From NCBI RefSeq assembly GCF_900446215.1, contig NZ_UAQZ01000001.1:620001-684000 (forward strand): a stretch of 64,000 nt of DNA, written 5' to 3'. Position 1 is the first letter of the stretch. Every line of letters begins with the position of its first letter. Both the position numbers and the translations under genes were made by a program. Positions 44,820 through 53,399 of the stretch are shown in pieces. This DNA comes from Burkholderia cenocepacia. GTDB lineage: Bacteria; Pseudomonadota; Gammaproteobacteria; Burkholderiales; Burkholderiaceae. The notes below the pieces were generated by a model. That model made no database searches and had not been told where the DNA came from. It saw nothing but the letters and a program-made list of their open reading frames with translations.

Positions 44820-45917
44820 TTAGTTGTGCTTCGGAGCGAATCGGGTGATCAGGTCCTGTTCGAGCTGGCGCAGGCGCGGCGCGTCCTGCTCGCGCTGGCG
44901 GCGGCCGTCGGCAATGATCTGCGTGATGTCGTCGAACGCGCCGAACAGCTGCTGCTGCGCGTATTCGAACGTGTCGGTCGAGATCACCGGGCGCTGGCCG
45001 AGCTTCGCGACTTCCTGCGCGTTCTGGCGATTCAGGTCGGCCTGCGCGCGGATCGCCTCGTCGGCGGCGTCGTACGTCGCGTTCGCGAGCGCCGCCGCGC
45101 GCTTGGTGCTGAGCTGCTCGAGGTAGAGCGCGAACGCATTGGTCCACGCGGGAATCAGCACGGTCTTGATCGTCATGAACTTCGACGTCAGCGTGCGTTT
45201 CTGGTCCTGCTCCATCCGGATCTGCGGCGCGAGCTGCTTCGACATCAGCATCGCGCGGTCGAGGTCGTCGAGCTTGCTTTCGAGCGCGTCGACCTTGCGC
45301 TTCACGTCGAGCAGGCGCTGTGCGGCGAACGCATCGTCCGCCGGCTGCTGGCCGGCCGCGAGATGCGCGCGCAGCGCCGCGAGCGCCGTTTCGCCGTGCG
45401 CCTTCGACTGCGCGAGCTCCTGGTGCAGCGCGTAGTTGTCGTTGTACATCCGCTCGAGCTCGTCGATGCCGGCCTTCTGGCGCTGCGCATGGTTTTCGAG
45501 CTCGACGACGAGCGTATCCATCCGCTTGCTCACCGACTCGTATTGCGACAGCAGCTTCTCCTTGGTCGAGCGGAACAGCCGCGTGACCTGCGTGAGCAGC
45601 CCGCCCTTGTCGGCGCCGCGCGGGTCGAGCCCCTTCGCGGTCGCGATCAGCTCGTTGAGCTTGTCGCCGAACTGGTCGGCGTCCGACGCCCGGACGCTTG
45701 CGAGAATCTGCTGGGAGAAGGCGGCGATCCGCGTGCCCTGCGTCGCGCCGAGCTGGTCGATCTCGTCGACGGTGATCAGGCGCGCGTGTTCCGTCGGCTG
45801 CGCTGCCGGCACGACGACGTTGGCGACGGCGGCTGGCCCGGCGACGGGCGACAAGGACGGCATGGAAGGACGATCGCTGACCGCATCGGATTTGTTGTCG
45901 TCGAATAGCGGCTTCAT
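44820..45917 (-). CDS. telA: Toxic anion resistance protein (TelA family)
   Basis: 365-residue TelA/KlaA family protein, largely helical. FSQQILASVRASDADQFGDKLNELIATAKGLDP, TRLFRSTKEKLLSQYESVSKRMDTLVVELENHAQ and the C-terminal TFEYAQQQLFGAFDDITQIIADGRRQREQDAPRLRQLEQDL are typical. TelA proteins are linked to tellurite and antimicrobial tolerance by an unknown mechanism. It is first gene of the five-gene ter/tel operon, with AAGGA before the ATG. Confidence 0.93.
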   Translation of the reverse strand: MKPLFDDNKSDAVSDRPSMPSLSPVAGPAAVANVVVPAAQPTEHARLITVDEIDQLGATQGTRIAAFSQQILASVRASDADQFGDKLNELIATAKGLDPRGADKGGLLTQVTRLFRSTKEKLLSQYESVSKRMDTLVVELENHAQRQKAGIDELERMYNDNYALHQELAQSKAHGETALAALRAHLAAGQQPADDAFAAQRLLDVKRKVDALESKLDDLDRAMLMSKQLAPQIRMEQDQKRTLTSKFMTIKTVLIPAWTNAFALYLEQLSTKRAAALANATYDAADEAIRAQADLNRQNAQEVAKLGQRPVISTDTFEYAQQQLFGAFDDITQIIADGRRQREQDAPRLRQLEQDLITRFAPKHN

Positions 45918-46026
45918 GTGGCTACCACGTTCCTTTTCTGCTTTTTGCTACGTGTGTTGTCGTGCGCGCAACGCGCGCTTCCGCGATTGCCGCCGTGCTC
46001 TCTCACGGGCGGCAGACGGACAATAA

Positions 46027-46266
46027 ATGGCGACGGTGCGGCGCGTCAAGCCAGGCAAGTCTTTCAATTTCCATACGCTTTGTAATATATACGACGGCCA
46101 TCTCGATACTGCTTCCGGCAATGTAAGGACATATGCGTTGATGGAGCATGAATCCGGAATTCTCGGCACACGCCGACGGAGAGAAATGGAAAGTATTTTG
46201 AAAGAATTGGCCTGTCGCTATTCCGCTGATTGTTACAGATTGCTTAACGCGGGCGTCGCGCCCTAG
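46027..46266 (+). CDS. Possible small hypothetical protein, 79 residues
   Basis: A 79-codon frame (MATVRRVKPGKSFNFHTL at the start, LKELACRYSADCYRLLNAG at the end) in a 345-bp gap between telA and the type VI island. The gap is AT-richer than its surroundings. No clear ribosome site precedes the ATG and no family is recognised. It overlaps the end of the convergent Tla3-like gene by four bases. It could be a remnant of acquired DNA; otherwise I see nothing in this gap. Confidence 0.3.
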   Translation: MATVRRVKPGKSFNFHTLCNIYDGHLDTASGNVRTYALMEHESGILGTRRRREMESILKELACRYSADCYRLLNAGVAP

Positions 46267-47645
46267 TCCGAGTAGCCTTGCGACGCCGGGCGCGCGTCGT
46301 GGCGGCGGCCCCACCACGGCAAGTACGCGTTGTTCTCCCCGCGTGCGCGGAACCAGTCCTTGCCGGGATCGATCGGCGTCAGCTTCGACGGTGCGACCAC
46401 CACCACGGCCGTCGGATGTTCGGTGTCCGTCGTGCCCGCCACAAGCACGTTGCCGCCGAGATGATTTGCGCGGCCGATCGCGAGCGCCACATCGGTCAGC
46501 GCCGCGCCGGCCCCCATGTCACCGAGCAGTGCCGACGTATTGAAGGTTTCGCCGCGAAGATCGCTTTCCGGCACGGCTTCGGCGAGCCCTTGCGACAGAG
46601 ACGCGGCCCTTGACGACGCGGCCGCGCTGCCCTTGCCCGCATCGGGGATAACGTAGTTCAGCGACGAGACCGCGACGCCCGCATTGGCTGCCGCCGCGTC
46701 GATCGTCGACTTCCATGCCTGCACCGCGCGGCCCTCGCCTTGCTTCGCGTCGAAATCCTGGACGCTGCCTTGCGCCGCCTTGCCGATCCAGGCCAGCGGT
46801 TCGCGCTCGGTCTTCAGATCCGGGCCGGCGAGGAACAACACCACCATGTTCTCGTTGATCTGTTCATCCTGCGGCGGAAAGCTTGGCGCGTCCCAGTTCA
46901 TCACCCACACGCTTTTGTCGGGATGCGCGGCCAGGTAGTCCAGCGCGGCGTTCAGTGACGTGAAGCCGGCATTGCCGTGGCCCGACGTCACGTGCACGTC
47001 GGGCGGTATGTCGCGGATCCATAGATTTTTTGCGGAGGGGTTGCCGATTTCATACATATTTACCATCTCGTCGCGCAAGAACGCTCCGGCGCCTTCCGGG
47101 TCGAGACGGCCGGCAGGAAGTGCGAGTTCGACATGCACCCCCGCCAGTTCACGCCACTCCCGCTTGTACTTCGAGCCGATGGTGTAAAAATAATCGGGGT
47201 TCATCACGTAGCGCGTCCGAAACAACACGAGAAGTTCGCGCACATATTTCTTGTAAAAACCCGCGAACGACTCACGCCCCCGCCGCCCGTCCGCGACGAT
47301 GGAAACCGCCTGCAAGGTCGAGTATTTTTTGGGGTTTGTGCGCACCATGTCGTCGTTGGCGTTCGGCTTCACCAACCCGAGCGTCCACAGCAATTGCCAC
47401 TCCGTCGGATAGTCACGACGCTGCAGCGGATTGAGCCATTCAAGTCCGACAACTTGGGCAACAAACGGCGCGGCAGACGCACCTTCGACGGATTGCGTCG
47501 ATGCGGCGCGCGTCTCAGCCCGCAATGGCGGGCTCGACAAGAATGTCGCCATCACGATCGAGACGCACCCGATACGTCTGGCAAGAGTGAAGCAGTGCAT
47601 GAATACCCCGATCGAACCGGCCATCCCCGCGCGCCGGTCCGGCAA
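46263..47645 (-). CDS. Tla3-like type VI lipase adapter protein, copy A
   Basis: About 460 residues (or 445 from an ATG at 47600) with a Sec-like signal (LARRIGCVSIVMATFLSSPPLRAE) and a conserved core: VVGLEWLNPLQRRDYPTEWQLLWTLGLV, HVTSGHGNAGFTSLNAALDYLAAHPDKSVWVMNWDAPSFPP and NENMVVLFLAGPDLKTEREPLAWIGKA. I judge it to belong to the DUF2875/Tla3-like group found next to Tle3 lipases; a periplasmic immunity role is an alternative. A TTG at 47645 lies one base after the PAAR stop; the ATG at 47600 would give a shorter signal peptide. It is the distal gene of the island, with paralogues at 47920 and 49574. Confidence 0.7.
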   Translation of the reverse strand: MPDRRAGMAGSIGVFMHCFTLARRIGCVSIVMATFLSSPPLRAETRAASTQSVEGASAAPFVAQVVGLEWLNPLQRRDYPTEWQLLWTLGLVKPNANDDMVRTNPKKYSTLQAVSIVADGRRGRESFAGFYKKYVRELLVLFRTRYVMNPDYFYTIGSKYKREWRELAGVHVELALPAGRLDPEGAGAFLRDEMVNMYEIGNPSAKNLWIRDIPPDVHVTSGHGNAGFTSLNAALDYLAAHPDKSVWVMNWDAPSFPPQDEQINENMVVLFLAGPDLKTEREPLAWIGKAAQGSVQDFDAKQGEGRAVQAWKSTIDAAAANAGVAVSSLNYVIPDAGKGSAAASSRAASLSQGLAEAVPESDLRGETFNTSALLGDMGAGAALTDVALAIGRANHLGGNVLVAGTTDTEHPTAVVVVAPSKLTPIDPGKDWFRARGENNAYLPWWGRRHDARPASQGYSD

Positions 47646-47925
47646 TTCATTCCCGCCCGGACGATGCCAGGCTCGAAATCAGCGTCGCACCACACGACGT
47701 CTTGTGTCCATCGAATGCAGCCGGTTTCCCGTCGACAATGACCTGCGGATCGCCTTCGGCGATAAAGCAGGCCTGATGGCCCGCGATCGGACAGATACAC
47801 GTATCGCCGAGCCGGGCGACCGGCCGCCCCATCACTTCGCTGACCGCGCTGCCGGTCACGACCTGACCGCCGTGGCTCGTTGCGTCGCCGACTCGAATGA
47901 TTCCGCGCATGCGTGTTCCTTATTC
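47373..47925 (-). repeat. Tandem duplication segment, copy A (matches 49027-49579)
   Basis: About 550 bp here, covering the 5' part of Tla3-like copy A and all of PAAR copy A, is nearly identical to 49027-49579 at an offset of 1654 bp. Only scattered single-base differences are seen, for example near 47526, 47625 and 47668. This indicates a recent duplication or gene conversion. Confidence 0.9.
47647..47910 (-). CDS. PAAR domain protein, copy A
   Basis: 87-residue PAAR protein that would cap the VgrG spike of a type VI secretion system. It begins MRGIIRVGDATSHGGQVVTGS and continues VARLGDTCICPIAGHQACFIAEGDPQVIVDGKPAAFDGHKTSCGATL, with the cysteine/histidine residues of the zinc site. The protein is identical to copy B at 49301. 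It lies one base before the Tla3-like gene A and nine bases after gene B, in one transcription unit. Confidence 0.92.
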   Translation of the reverse strand: MRGIIRVGDATSHGGQVVTGSAVSEVMGRPVARLGDTCICPIAGHQACFIAEGDPQVIVDGKPAAFDGHKTSCGATLISSLASSGRE

Positions 47926-49299
47926 CGAATAGCCTTGCGACGCAGGGCGCGCGTCGTGACGGCGCCCCCACCACGGCAAGTACGCGTTGTTCTCACCGCG
48001 TGCGCGGAACCAGTCCTTGCCGGCGTCGATCGGCGTCAGCTTCGACGGCGCGACGACGACGACTGCCGTCGGATGCTCGGGGTCCGTCGTTCCGGCTACG
48101 AGCACATTTCCACCGAGGTGATTCGCTCGGCCGATCGCCAGCGCCACATCGGTCAGCGCCGCGCCGGCGCCCATGTCACCGAGCAGTGCCGACGTATTGA
48201 AGGTCTGCGTACGGAAATCGTATTCCGGCAGTACTTCCGTCAGCGTCTGCGACAGCGATGCAATTCTTGTCGATGCAGCATCGCTGCCCTTGCCCGCGTC
48301 GTGCACGATGTAATTCAATGACGATACCGGCACGCCTGCATTAGTCGCCGCCGTATCGATCGTCGACTTCCATGCCTGCACCGCGCGACTCGCGCCTTGC
48401 TTTGCGTCGAAATCCTTGACGTTGCTTCGAGCGGCTTTACCGATCCACGCCAGCGGCTCGCGCTCGGTCTTCAGATCCGGGCCGGCAAGGAACAGCACCA
48501 CCATGTTCTCGTTGATCTGTTCGTCGTTCGGCGGGAAACTCGGCGCATCCCAGTTCATCACCCACGCGCTTTTGTCGGGGTGGGCGGCCAGATAGTCCAG
48601 CGCCGCATTCAACGACGTGAAGCCGGCATTCCCCTGCCCTGATGTCACGTGCACATCCGGCGGTGTGTCGTGGCTCCACAGATCTTTTGCCGATGAATTT
48701 CCGATCTCGAACGTGCTGATTATTTGATCACGCAAATATGCCTTTGCCTTGATGGGATCAAGACGACCAGAAATTGCCAGTTCAACATGCACGCCAGCCA
48801 GCTCACGCCATCTACTTCTGTCACCAGGTTTCACGGTATAGAAATAGTTGGAATCGGTAAAATATCTAGTACGGAACAATACGAGCAACTCGTCGATATA
48901 TTTCTCGTAAAATCCACCAAATGATTCACGTCCAGAGCTGCCATCCGCAATGATTGAGATCGCTTGAACGGCAGAGTACTTTTTAGGGTTGGCGCGCACC
49001 ATATCGTCATTCTTGTTCGCAGAAGCCAAGCCCAACGTCCACAGCAATTGCCACTCCGTCGGATAGTCACGACGCTGCAGCGGATTGAGCCATTCAAGTC
49101 CGACAACTTGGGCAACAAACGGCGCGGCAGACGCACCTTCGACGGATTGCGTCGATGCGGCGCGCGTCTCAGCCCGCAATGGTGGGCTCGACAAGAATGT
49201 CGCCATCACGATCGAGACGCACCCGATACGTCTGGCAAGAGTGAAGCAGTGCATGAATACCCCGATCGAACCGGCCACCCCCGCGCGCCGGTCCGGCAA
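47920..49299 (-). CDS. Tla3-like type VI lipase adapter protein, copy B (mosaic)
   Basis: 459-residue paralogue of copies A and C. Its N-terminal signal peptide and first 110 residues are almost identical to copy A, its C-terminal 220 residues are almost identical to copy C (WIGKAARSNVKDFDAKQGASRAVQAWKSTIDTAATNAG), and the middle (about 130-210) is unique and encoded by AT-richer DNA. It begins with TTG at 49299, one base after the PAAR B stop, or ATG at 49254. Role as for copy A: adapter for Tle3 loading, or immunity; not decided by sequence. Confidence 0.7.
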   Translation of the reverse strand: MPDRRAGVAGSIGVFMHCFTLARRIGCVSIVMATFLSSPPLRAETRAASTQSVEGASAAPFVAQVVGLEWLNPLQRRDYPTEWQLLWTLGLASANKNDDMVRANPKKYSAVQAISIIADGSSGRESFGGFYEKYIDELLVLFRTRYFTDSNYFYTVKPGDRSRWRELAGVHVELAISGRLDPIKAKAYLRDQIISTFEIGNSSAKDLWSHDTPPDVHVTSGQGNAGFTSLNAALDYLAAHPDKSAWVMNWDAPSFPPNDEQINENMVVLFLAGPDLKTEREPLAWIGKAARSNVKDFDAKQGASRAVQAWKSTIDTAATNAGVPVSSLNYIVHDAGKGSDAASTRIASLSQTLTEVLPEYDFRTQTFNTSALLGDMGAGAALTDVALAIGRANHLGGNVLVAGTTDPEHPTAVVVVAPSKLTPIDAGKDWFRARGENNAYLPWWGRRHDARPASQGYSE

Positions 49300-49579
49300 T
49301 TCATTCCCGCCCGGACGACGCCAGGCTCGAAATCAGCGTCGCACCGCACGACGTCTTGTGTCCATCGAATGCAGCCGGTTTCCCGTCGACAATGACCTGC
49401 GGATCGCCTTCGGCGATAAAGCAGGCCTGATGGCCCGCGATCGGACAGATACACGTATCACCGAGCCGGGCGACCGGCCGCCCCATCACTTCGCTGACCG
49501 CGCTGCCGGTCACGACCTGACCGCCGTGGCTCGTTGCGTCGCCGACTCGAATGATTCCGCGCATGCGTGTTCCTTATTT
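49027..49579 (-). repeat. Tandem duplication segment, copy B (matches 47373-47925)
   Basis: Partner of the 47373-47925 segment; see that entry. It covers the 5' part of Tla3-like copy B and PAAR copy B. Confidence 0.9.
49301..49564 (-). CDS. PAAR domain protein, copy B
   Basis: 87-residue PAAR spike-tip protein identical in sequence to copy A. It lies nine bases after the Tla3-like gene C stop and one base before gene B. Two identical PAAR genes around a lipase island suggest that gene dosage, or recent duplication of a PAAR plus adapter cassette, occurred here. The protein itself carries no toxin extension, so it would act as a separate tip. Confidence 0.92.
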   Translation of the reverse strand: MRGIIRVGDATSHGGQVVTGSAVSEVMGRPVARLGDTCICPIAGHQACFIAEGDPQVIVDGKPAAFDGHKTSCGATLISSLASSGRE

Positions 49580-51055
49580 TGAATAGCCTTGAGTCGTAGG
49601 GCTCGCATCGTGACGACGTCCCCACCAAGGTAGATAGGCGTTGTTTCCGCCGCGTGCGCGAAACCAGTTCTTAGTTGCATCGATCGGCGTCAGTTTCGAA
49701 GGCGCGACCACCACCACCGCTGTCGGGTGCTCGGCGTCGGTCGTTCCGGCTACGAGTACATTTCCCCCGAGGTGATTCGCTCGCCCGATCGCCAGCACCA
49801 CATCGGTCAGCGCTGCGCCGGCCCCCATGTCACCGAGCAACGCCGATGTATTGAAGGTCTGCGTACGGAAATCGTATTCGGGCAGTACTTCCGTCAACGT
49901 CTGCGACAGGGACGCAATGCGTGTCGACGCAGCATCACTGCCCTTGCCCGCATCGTGCACGATGTAATTCACCGACGACACCGGCACGCCAGCATTACTC
50001 GCCGCCGTATCGATTGTCGACTTCCATGCCTGCACCGCGCGACTCGCGCCTTGCTTTGCGTCGAAATCCTTGACGTTGCTTCGAGCGGCTTTACCGATCC
50101 ACGCCAGCGGCTCGCGCTCGGTCTTCAGATCCGGGCCTGCAAGGAACAGCACCACCATGTTCTCGTTGATCTGTTCGTCGTTCGGCGGGAAGCTCGGTGC
50201 ATCCCAGTTCATCACCCACGCGCTTTTGTCAGGATGCGTAGCCAGATAGTCCAGCGCGGCGTTCAGCGATGTGAAGCCGGCATTGCCGTGGCCCGTCGTC
50301 ACGTGCACATCCGGCGGTGTGTCGCGACTCCATAGATTCTTTGCGGACGGGTTGCCGATTTCGAATATATTGACAATGCGATTACGCAGATATGACGCAG
50401 CCGATGCAGGCTCAATTCGTTCGGAAGGAATAGCCAACTCCACATGCACGCCAGCCAGCTCACGCCACTTTCTTTTGTCATCCGAGCTCACGGTGTAAAA
50501 ATAATCTTCACCCGTAAAATATGGAGCTCGGAAGAGCAACAATAGTTTATCGACATATTTCTCATAAAATCCAGCAAAAGATTCACCTCCTCCATTACCA
50601 TCCGCGACAATGGAAATTGCCTGCAACGTCGAATATTTCTTCGGATTCGTTCTAACCATATCATCGTTGACATTTGGCTTGACCAGACCAAGCGTCCACA
50701 ATATTTGCCACTCGGTAGGGTAGTCCCTGCGCTGGAGGGGATTCATCCATCCAAGGCCTACAACCTGCGCAACGAAAGGCTTGGATGAACTGGCCCCAGC
50801 GATCGGGACTGCCTTATCGGCCGATGAGGCGGCCATCGCGCGAGGAGCAGCAATCACTGTTGCGAACGCAAACACCATGATTGCCACGAGCCCCGGGACC
50901 AACACCAATCGTTTCAACAGATTACCCATACCCAATAACTCCCCTGCCGGCTTGCCAGACGAAATCAATATCAAAAACGACGCCCCTAAAGCAAAAAACA
51001 ACGCAAGGCTCGCAACTCCGACTCGACGCGGCCAGGTGGCAATGACCGCCTTCAT
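49574..51055 (-). CDS. Tla3-like type VI lipase adapter protein, copy C
   Basis: 493-residue paralogue, the one directly coupled to the Tle3 lipase (ATGA overlap, with GGGAGG before its ATG). Its N-terminus differs from copies A and B: two hydrophobic segments (VGVASLALFFALGASFLILIS and LVLVPGLVAIMVFAFATVIAA) precede the core beginning FVAQVVGLGWMNPLQRRDYPTEWQILWTLGLV. It is probably the ancestral copy and is membrane-anchored. In Pseudomonas aeruginosa the Tla3 protein is needed for Tle3 delivery with VgrG2b; the same function is inferred here. Confidence 0.72.
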   Translation of the reverse strand: MKAVIATWPRRVGVASLALFFALGASFLILISSGKPAGELLGMGNLLKRLVLVPGLVAIMVFAFATVIAAPRAMAASSADKAVPIAGASSSKPFVAQVVGLGWMNPLQRRDYPTEWQILWTLGLVKPNVNDDMVRTNPKKYSTLQAISIVADGNGGGESFAGFYEKYVDKLLLLFRAPYFTGEDYFYTVSSDDKRKWRELAGVHVELAIPSERIEPASAASYLRNRIVNIFEIGNPSAKNLWSRDTPPDVHVTTGHGNAGFTSLNAALDYLATHPDKSAWVMNWDAPSFPPNDEQINENMVVLFLAGPDLKTEREPLAWIGKAARSNVKDFDAKQGASRAVQAWKSTIDTAASNAGVPVSSVNYIVHDAGKGSDAASTRIASLSQTLTEVLPEYDFRTQTFNTSALLGDMGAGAALTDVVLAIGRANHLGGNVLVAGTTDAEHPTAVVVVAPSKLTPIDATKNWFRARGGNNAYLPWWGRRHDASPTTQGYSK

Positions 51056-53313
51056 AAAATACCTCCCAACTTCATGAAAAAGCCACCATCTCGCTCGTCA
51101 TGTATTTTCCCCGGCATTGCGGCACTTTCGTCTTTTTTAACCCAGTCAGGCAAAAATAGGTCGCCGTGCTTGCCGGTATTTATATAATCCATCAAATGAA
51201 AATTAGGATCACCCTTCTTGGAATCACTGGCAAATCTCCAATCAGCCTGGATTCTGAGATATTTGAAATCATCTTCAGTTAAATAACAAAGCCCAATTGC
51301 CACATCATAAGCCAACGCCCTTTCAGCATGATCCTTGTTGGTCATGATGGTCGAATGGTTAGTGGGGTTATTCTTGTCCCCGCCGTTCAGAATCTGGAAT
51401 ATCTCGTTGTTCCGCCATTCGGTATAGTCAGCACTCGCTGCCTCCGGATTGTCCTCCCCGATCACATTCCCTTCCTTGTCGACCCAGCGGCGATTTCCGG
51501 ACCTTCTCGCTTCCATCCGAAGAATGGAATGATCCTCATACCGCTGCGCAGCCTCGGACGCCGCGTCCCCCTGCGCCTTCAGCGCATCACCCTCGGTCTT
51601 GAATTTTTCCGACTTCGCGTCGAAGTTGTCGTATGGATCGTCATCACGCTTGTTCTCCTTGTTGGCGTCACGCCCAGCCGACGGCGGATCGTAACCCTCG
51701 TTGAAGCGCCCTTCCTCAATCGGTTTCCCTTGCGCATCGCAAGCGCCCGACGGCTTACCGTAGCGCAACGCCTGCGGGAGGAAGCGCGTTTCCTTGTCGA
51801 GCATCGGTGCCGTAATCGGGATTTCCCAATTTTTCGGTGGCTCGGCATTGACTGCCATGTCCGTCAAATTGAACAGGTAGAAGACCGGACTCGTTGCAAG
51901 CGTGAAAATCTTCGCGATCCACCCTTCATTGGAATGCATACCTCGTCCAAGACCATACCGCGCCGGTGGTGATGGCGGATACCAGAAACCTTCCTTCTGG
52001 TTCTTGTCCTTGCGCCAGTCATCCTGCCAGTACCGATAGAGCTTGCTCTCTCCGCCCACCTCGAAATTCGACGCGAACACGCGTTGCGAAAAAACGCCCC
52101 ACGCGTTCGTCGCACTGATTTCATCGATACTCATCCCGCGCCAGCCGATTCCCTGAACGGTCAGGGCGGAAATGACCTGATCGTGCGGGCAGCAGTACAG
52201 CGTCACTCTTCCGTAGGTGTTTTTCTGGTACAGCCCATGCGCCTCCCGGTCCTTGGCTGCGCTATACGGTTTGCCTCCGTCCTTCGACGGTCTCGCGCTT
52301 TCCATCGCGCGATCGAGATCCTCCGCAGGCATCTCGAGCTCGGCCCGGGCACGCAGGATATCGAAGTACGCCCTCAACGTCTCCTTGCGCGCGACATAGG
52401 TCTCGCGCCCCACGTGACCGTTCTTGTCGCGCACTCCGCGCTGGGCCCATGAGTCGGTCATGTTGGCCTCGACGAGACTGTACGGAGGATTGGCGAGCAC
52501 ATAAGTGTCGGCGACGCAGCGCCCTTTCTTGCCCCACTGATCCGTCACCTCGGGCAACCGGTCGCCGAGGAATGCGGCGGCAAGGCCGATCATGTTTCCC
52601 TGGCTGTGGCACACGATCGTGATCGGCGCGTCGGCCTGTCGTTTGCGGATCGACTCGACCAGGCGTGCCAGCCGCAGCGCGCCAAGTACGCCGTAAGTGC
52701 GCGGCGGCGTGGAGTAGATTTTTCGATTGCCGATGCTGTTCATGTGCTGAACGGTCAGCCACAGAAAGAGCCGATCGTTCAACCCGTCGTTCCACAGATC
52801 CGGCAGACTCGAACACCCGCCCGCGAACGGACCACCGCCCCAGTAATTCTTCTCGTTGAGCATGATCTTGTCGCCATACTCCTTCAGCTCCTGCGCATTC
52901 GCGGCATAGCCCCACCGAAAGTGGATGACGGGCGAAAACGACGGATCGGGCTTGATGTACGTCTTCGACGACATTTCCGGATTCAGGAAGCCGTCCGGCG
53001 TCAGGCTTTCGATATAGCTGACCGGCGTCATCTGCCCGGCCACCGGCCCCCAATGGAACAGCTGATCGTCATAACGCCCCATGCGCCGGTTCAACCCGGC
53101 ACACAGCCCCTTCTCGGCCTCCTGGAACCATTCCCCTTCCGAATTCACCCCGTGCACGAAAATGACGACGCCCGGCAGCGGCATCTGCATCACGCACTCG
53201 AGGTCGTTGCGGTTGAACAGCGTCGTCCCCAGTCCACCACCCACCGGAGTCTGCGACGGGTCGTCCGTCGACGGTTGCCCGCCCGGGTTCTGCGCAAAGT
53301 TGTAGTTGAACAT
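51052..53313 (-). CDS. tle3: Type VI secretion lipase effector, Tle3 family
   Basis: 753-residue predicted phospholipase. The alpha/beta-hydrolase part has PGVVIFVHGVNSEGEWF (oxyanion region, HG at 54-55) and ITIVCHSQGNMIGLAAAFLGD with the nucleophile Ser237. A DUF3274-like C-terminal half follows with long charged linkers (KENKRDDDPYDNFDAKSEKFKTEGDALKAQGDAASEAAQRYEDHSILRMEARRSGNR). No signal peptide is present, as expected for a type VI effector. It follows vgrG and is coupled to a Tla3-like gene. Its upstream region is now separated from the vgrG promoter by an insertion sequence. Confidence 0.85.
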   Translation of the reverse strand: MFNYNFAQNPGGQPSTDDPSQTPVGGGLGTTLFNRNDLECVMQMPLPGVVIFVHGVNSEGEWFQEAEKGLCAGLNRRMGRYDDQLFHWGPVAGQMTPVSYIESLTPDGFLNPEMSSKTYIKPDPSFSPVIHFRWGYAANAQELKEYGDKIMLNEKNYWGGGPFAGGCSSLPDLWNDGLNDRLFLWLTVQHMNSIGNRKIYSTPPRTYGVLGALRLARLVESIRKRQADAPITIVCHSQGNMIGLAAAFLGDRLPEVTDQWGKKGRCVADTYVLANPPYSLVEANMTDSWAQRGVRDKNGHVGRETYVARKETLRAYFDILRARAELEMPAEDLDRAMESARPSKDGGKPYSAAKDREAHGLYQKNTYGRVTLYCCPHDQVISALTVQGIGWRGMSIDEISATNAWGVFSQRVFASNFEVGGESKLYRYWQDDWRKDKNQKEGFWYPPSPPARYGLGRGMHSNEGWIAKIFTLATSPVFYLFNLTDMAVNAEPPKNWEIPITAPMLDKETRFLPQALRYGKPSGACDAQGKPIEEGRFNEGYDPPSAGRDANKENKRDDDPYDNFDAKSEKFKTEGDALKAQGDAASEAAQRYEDHSILRMEARRSGNRRWVDKEGNVIGEDNPEAASADYTEWRNNEIFQILNGGDKNNPTNHSTIMTNKDHAERALAYDVAIGLCYLTEDDFKYLRIQADWRFASDSKKGDPNFHLMDYINTGKHGDLFLPDWVKKDESAAMPGKIHDERDGGFFMKLGGIL

Positions 53314-53336
53314 GTTGTTTTTCTTGAAGACTCGGC

Positions 53337-53391
53337 TCAGGTTCTCGACTTGAAGAAGCGAACCGCCAATTGTTCGAACTGGTCGCTGCTG
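53337..53391 (-). pseudogene. Severed 3' tail of vgrG
   Basis: On the minus strand, directly after the target-site duplication, the reading frame encodes SSDQFEQLAVRFFKSRT followed by TGA (stop at 53337). When the insertion sequence and one duplication copy are removed, this joins in frame to the vgrG codons ending GKLAPV. It is therefore the original last 17 codons of vgrG, and the native stop lay 23 bases before the tle3 start. Confidence 0.85.
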
Positions 53392-53399
53392 ACCGGCGC
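53392..53399. repeat. Target-site duplication, left (accggcgc)
   Basis: The 8 bases accggcgc are repeated directly at 54755-54762, immediately outside both ends of the insertion sequence. An 8-9 bp duplication is usual for the IS256 family. Confidence 0.88.

Noticed and set aside
46003..46317. Minus-strand 104-codon frame at the end of the type VI island
   Set aside because: It overlaps the end of Tla3-like gene A in another frame and shows no family; the plus-strand 79-codon frame is only slightly better.
47373..49579. CRISPR-like or phage repeat explanation for the repeated segments
   Set aside because: The repeats are long coding duplications of PAAR and Tla3-like genes, not short spaced repeats; no cas or phage genes are present.
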